Source of the DNA: UBA1426 sp050953365
GTDB taxonomy: Bacteria > Bacillota > Clostridia > Peptostreptococcales > Anaerovoracaceae
DNA length: 12,934 bases
Assembly: GCA_050953365.1 (NCBI GenBank)
Contig: JBMNMN010000015.1
Location: 1 to 12,934, forward strand
Direction of reading: 5' to 3'
Under the pieces are notes generated by a model, which was given only the letters and a program-made list of their open reading frames with translations, was not told the origin of the DNA and did no database searches. Position 1 is the stretch's first letter. Each line of letters starts with the position of its first letter. Below, piece after piece: positions 12,761 to 12,934 of this stretch. A program made the position numbers and the translations under genes.

Positions 12761-12934
12761 ATCAGCTATATTTCACGAAGGTTGAATTTATAGTTGATTT
12801 TCGCTTATTTTGTCCGTCTTTTTCTTCTCCCTCGAACCACAAATCAGCTATATTTCACGAAGGTTGAATTTATAGTTGATTTTCGCTTATTTTGTCCATA
12901 TTTTTCTTCTCCCTCGAATCACAAATCAGCTATC
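12761..12934. repeat. 82-bp tandem repeat, two full copies plus a partial third
   Basis: Copy 1 is 12761-12842 and copy 2 is 12843-12924, identical at 79 of 82 positions; the differences are two in the trinucleotide after TTTTGTCC and one in CTCGAAYCAC. A third copy starts at 12925 and runs into the window end, with its tenth and last visible base different. Each unit carries AATCAGCTATA, which pairs with TATAGTTGATT over 11 positions (one G-U), with an inner TTCA/TGAA stem, then TTTT. The unit ends in a pyrimidine-rich TTTTTCTTCTCCCTCGAA. Confidence 0.9.

Larger units (their letters stand above)
12626..12934. other. Non-coding hairpin array downstream of tatD
   Basis: No gene is seen in the last 309 bases. 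They hold two diverged hairpins (12628-12663 and 12710-12745) and then an 82-bp tandem repeat. All share an AATCARCTAT / ATAGYTGATT pair of arms. The rnmV-ksgA genes that often follow tatD in Firmicutes have not begun by the window end. Confidence 0.7.

Noticed and set aside
12761..12934. Possible CRISPR array
   Set aside because: The entire 82-bp unit repeats with almost no variation, so there are no unique spacers.

Overview
The window looks like chromosomal DNA from a low-to-mid GC Gram-positive anaerobe, most likely a member of the Clostridia. The evidence is strong AGGAGG-type ribosome binding sites before most genes, a metG-tatD gene order common in Firmicutes, a BirA with an N-terminal DNA-binding domain next to BioY, a lipoprotein with DUF4163/DUF3298-like features, and a MacAB-like exporter of the Gram-positive type. 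No transposase, phage gene, CRISPR array, rRNA or tRNA gene was recognised.

Layout, left to right. (1) 1-1247: the 3' part of a membrane-anchored sensor diguanylate cyclase (Cache remnant, one TM helix, PAS, GGDEF), cut by the window edge. (2) 1218-2781, minus strand: birA then bioY, a biotin ligase/repressor and biotin uptake pair in one operon; bioY overlaps the cyclase 3' end tail to tail. (3) 3012-3767, minus strand: a lipoprotein with DUF4163/DUF3298-like features. (4) 4060-4967, plus strand: a conserved hypothetical protein (DUF6530-like) and a small, degenerate GIY-YIG-like protein, behind a strong promoter whose start site is covered by a palindrome. (5) 4971-8056, minus strand: a tight three-gene exporter operon, adaptor-ATPase-permease, preceded by a promoter with a tandem 12-bp motif and a leader of about 180 nt. 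(6) 8566-9234: a histidine-phosphatase-family enzyme. (7) 9399-11315: metG, full length with zinc knuckle and C-terminal tRNA-binding domain, behind a very stable 5' leader hairpin. (8) 11807-12625: tatD.

The least ordinary DNA is non-coding and flanks metG and tatD. Downstream of metG, the last 36 bp of the gene have been copied in tandem, giving decayed in-frame copies. These are followed by a 16-bp-stem hairpin and four copies of a 24-25 bp TGCAC-type repeat. Downstream of tatD there is a series of related AATCARCTAT hairpins that becomes a near-perfect 82-bp tandem array (79 of 82 bases identical between the two full copies) running off the window end. These repeats are the best candidates for something undescribed. 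The protein-coding content is mostly housekeeping or common accessory function, and I do not see a convincing new multi-gene system.

Functionally the genes form separate small units: c-di-GMP signalling, biotin homeostasis, envelope or stress functions (lipoprotein, exporter), and translation and quality control (metG, tatD).
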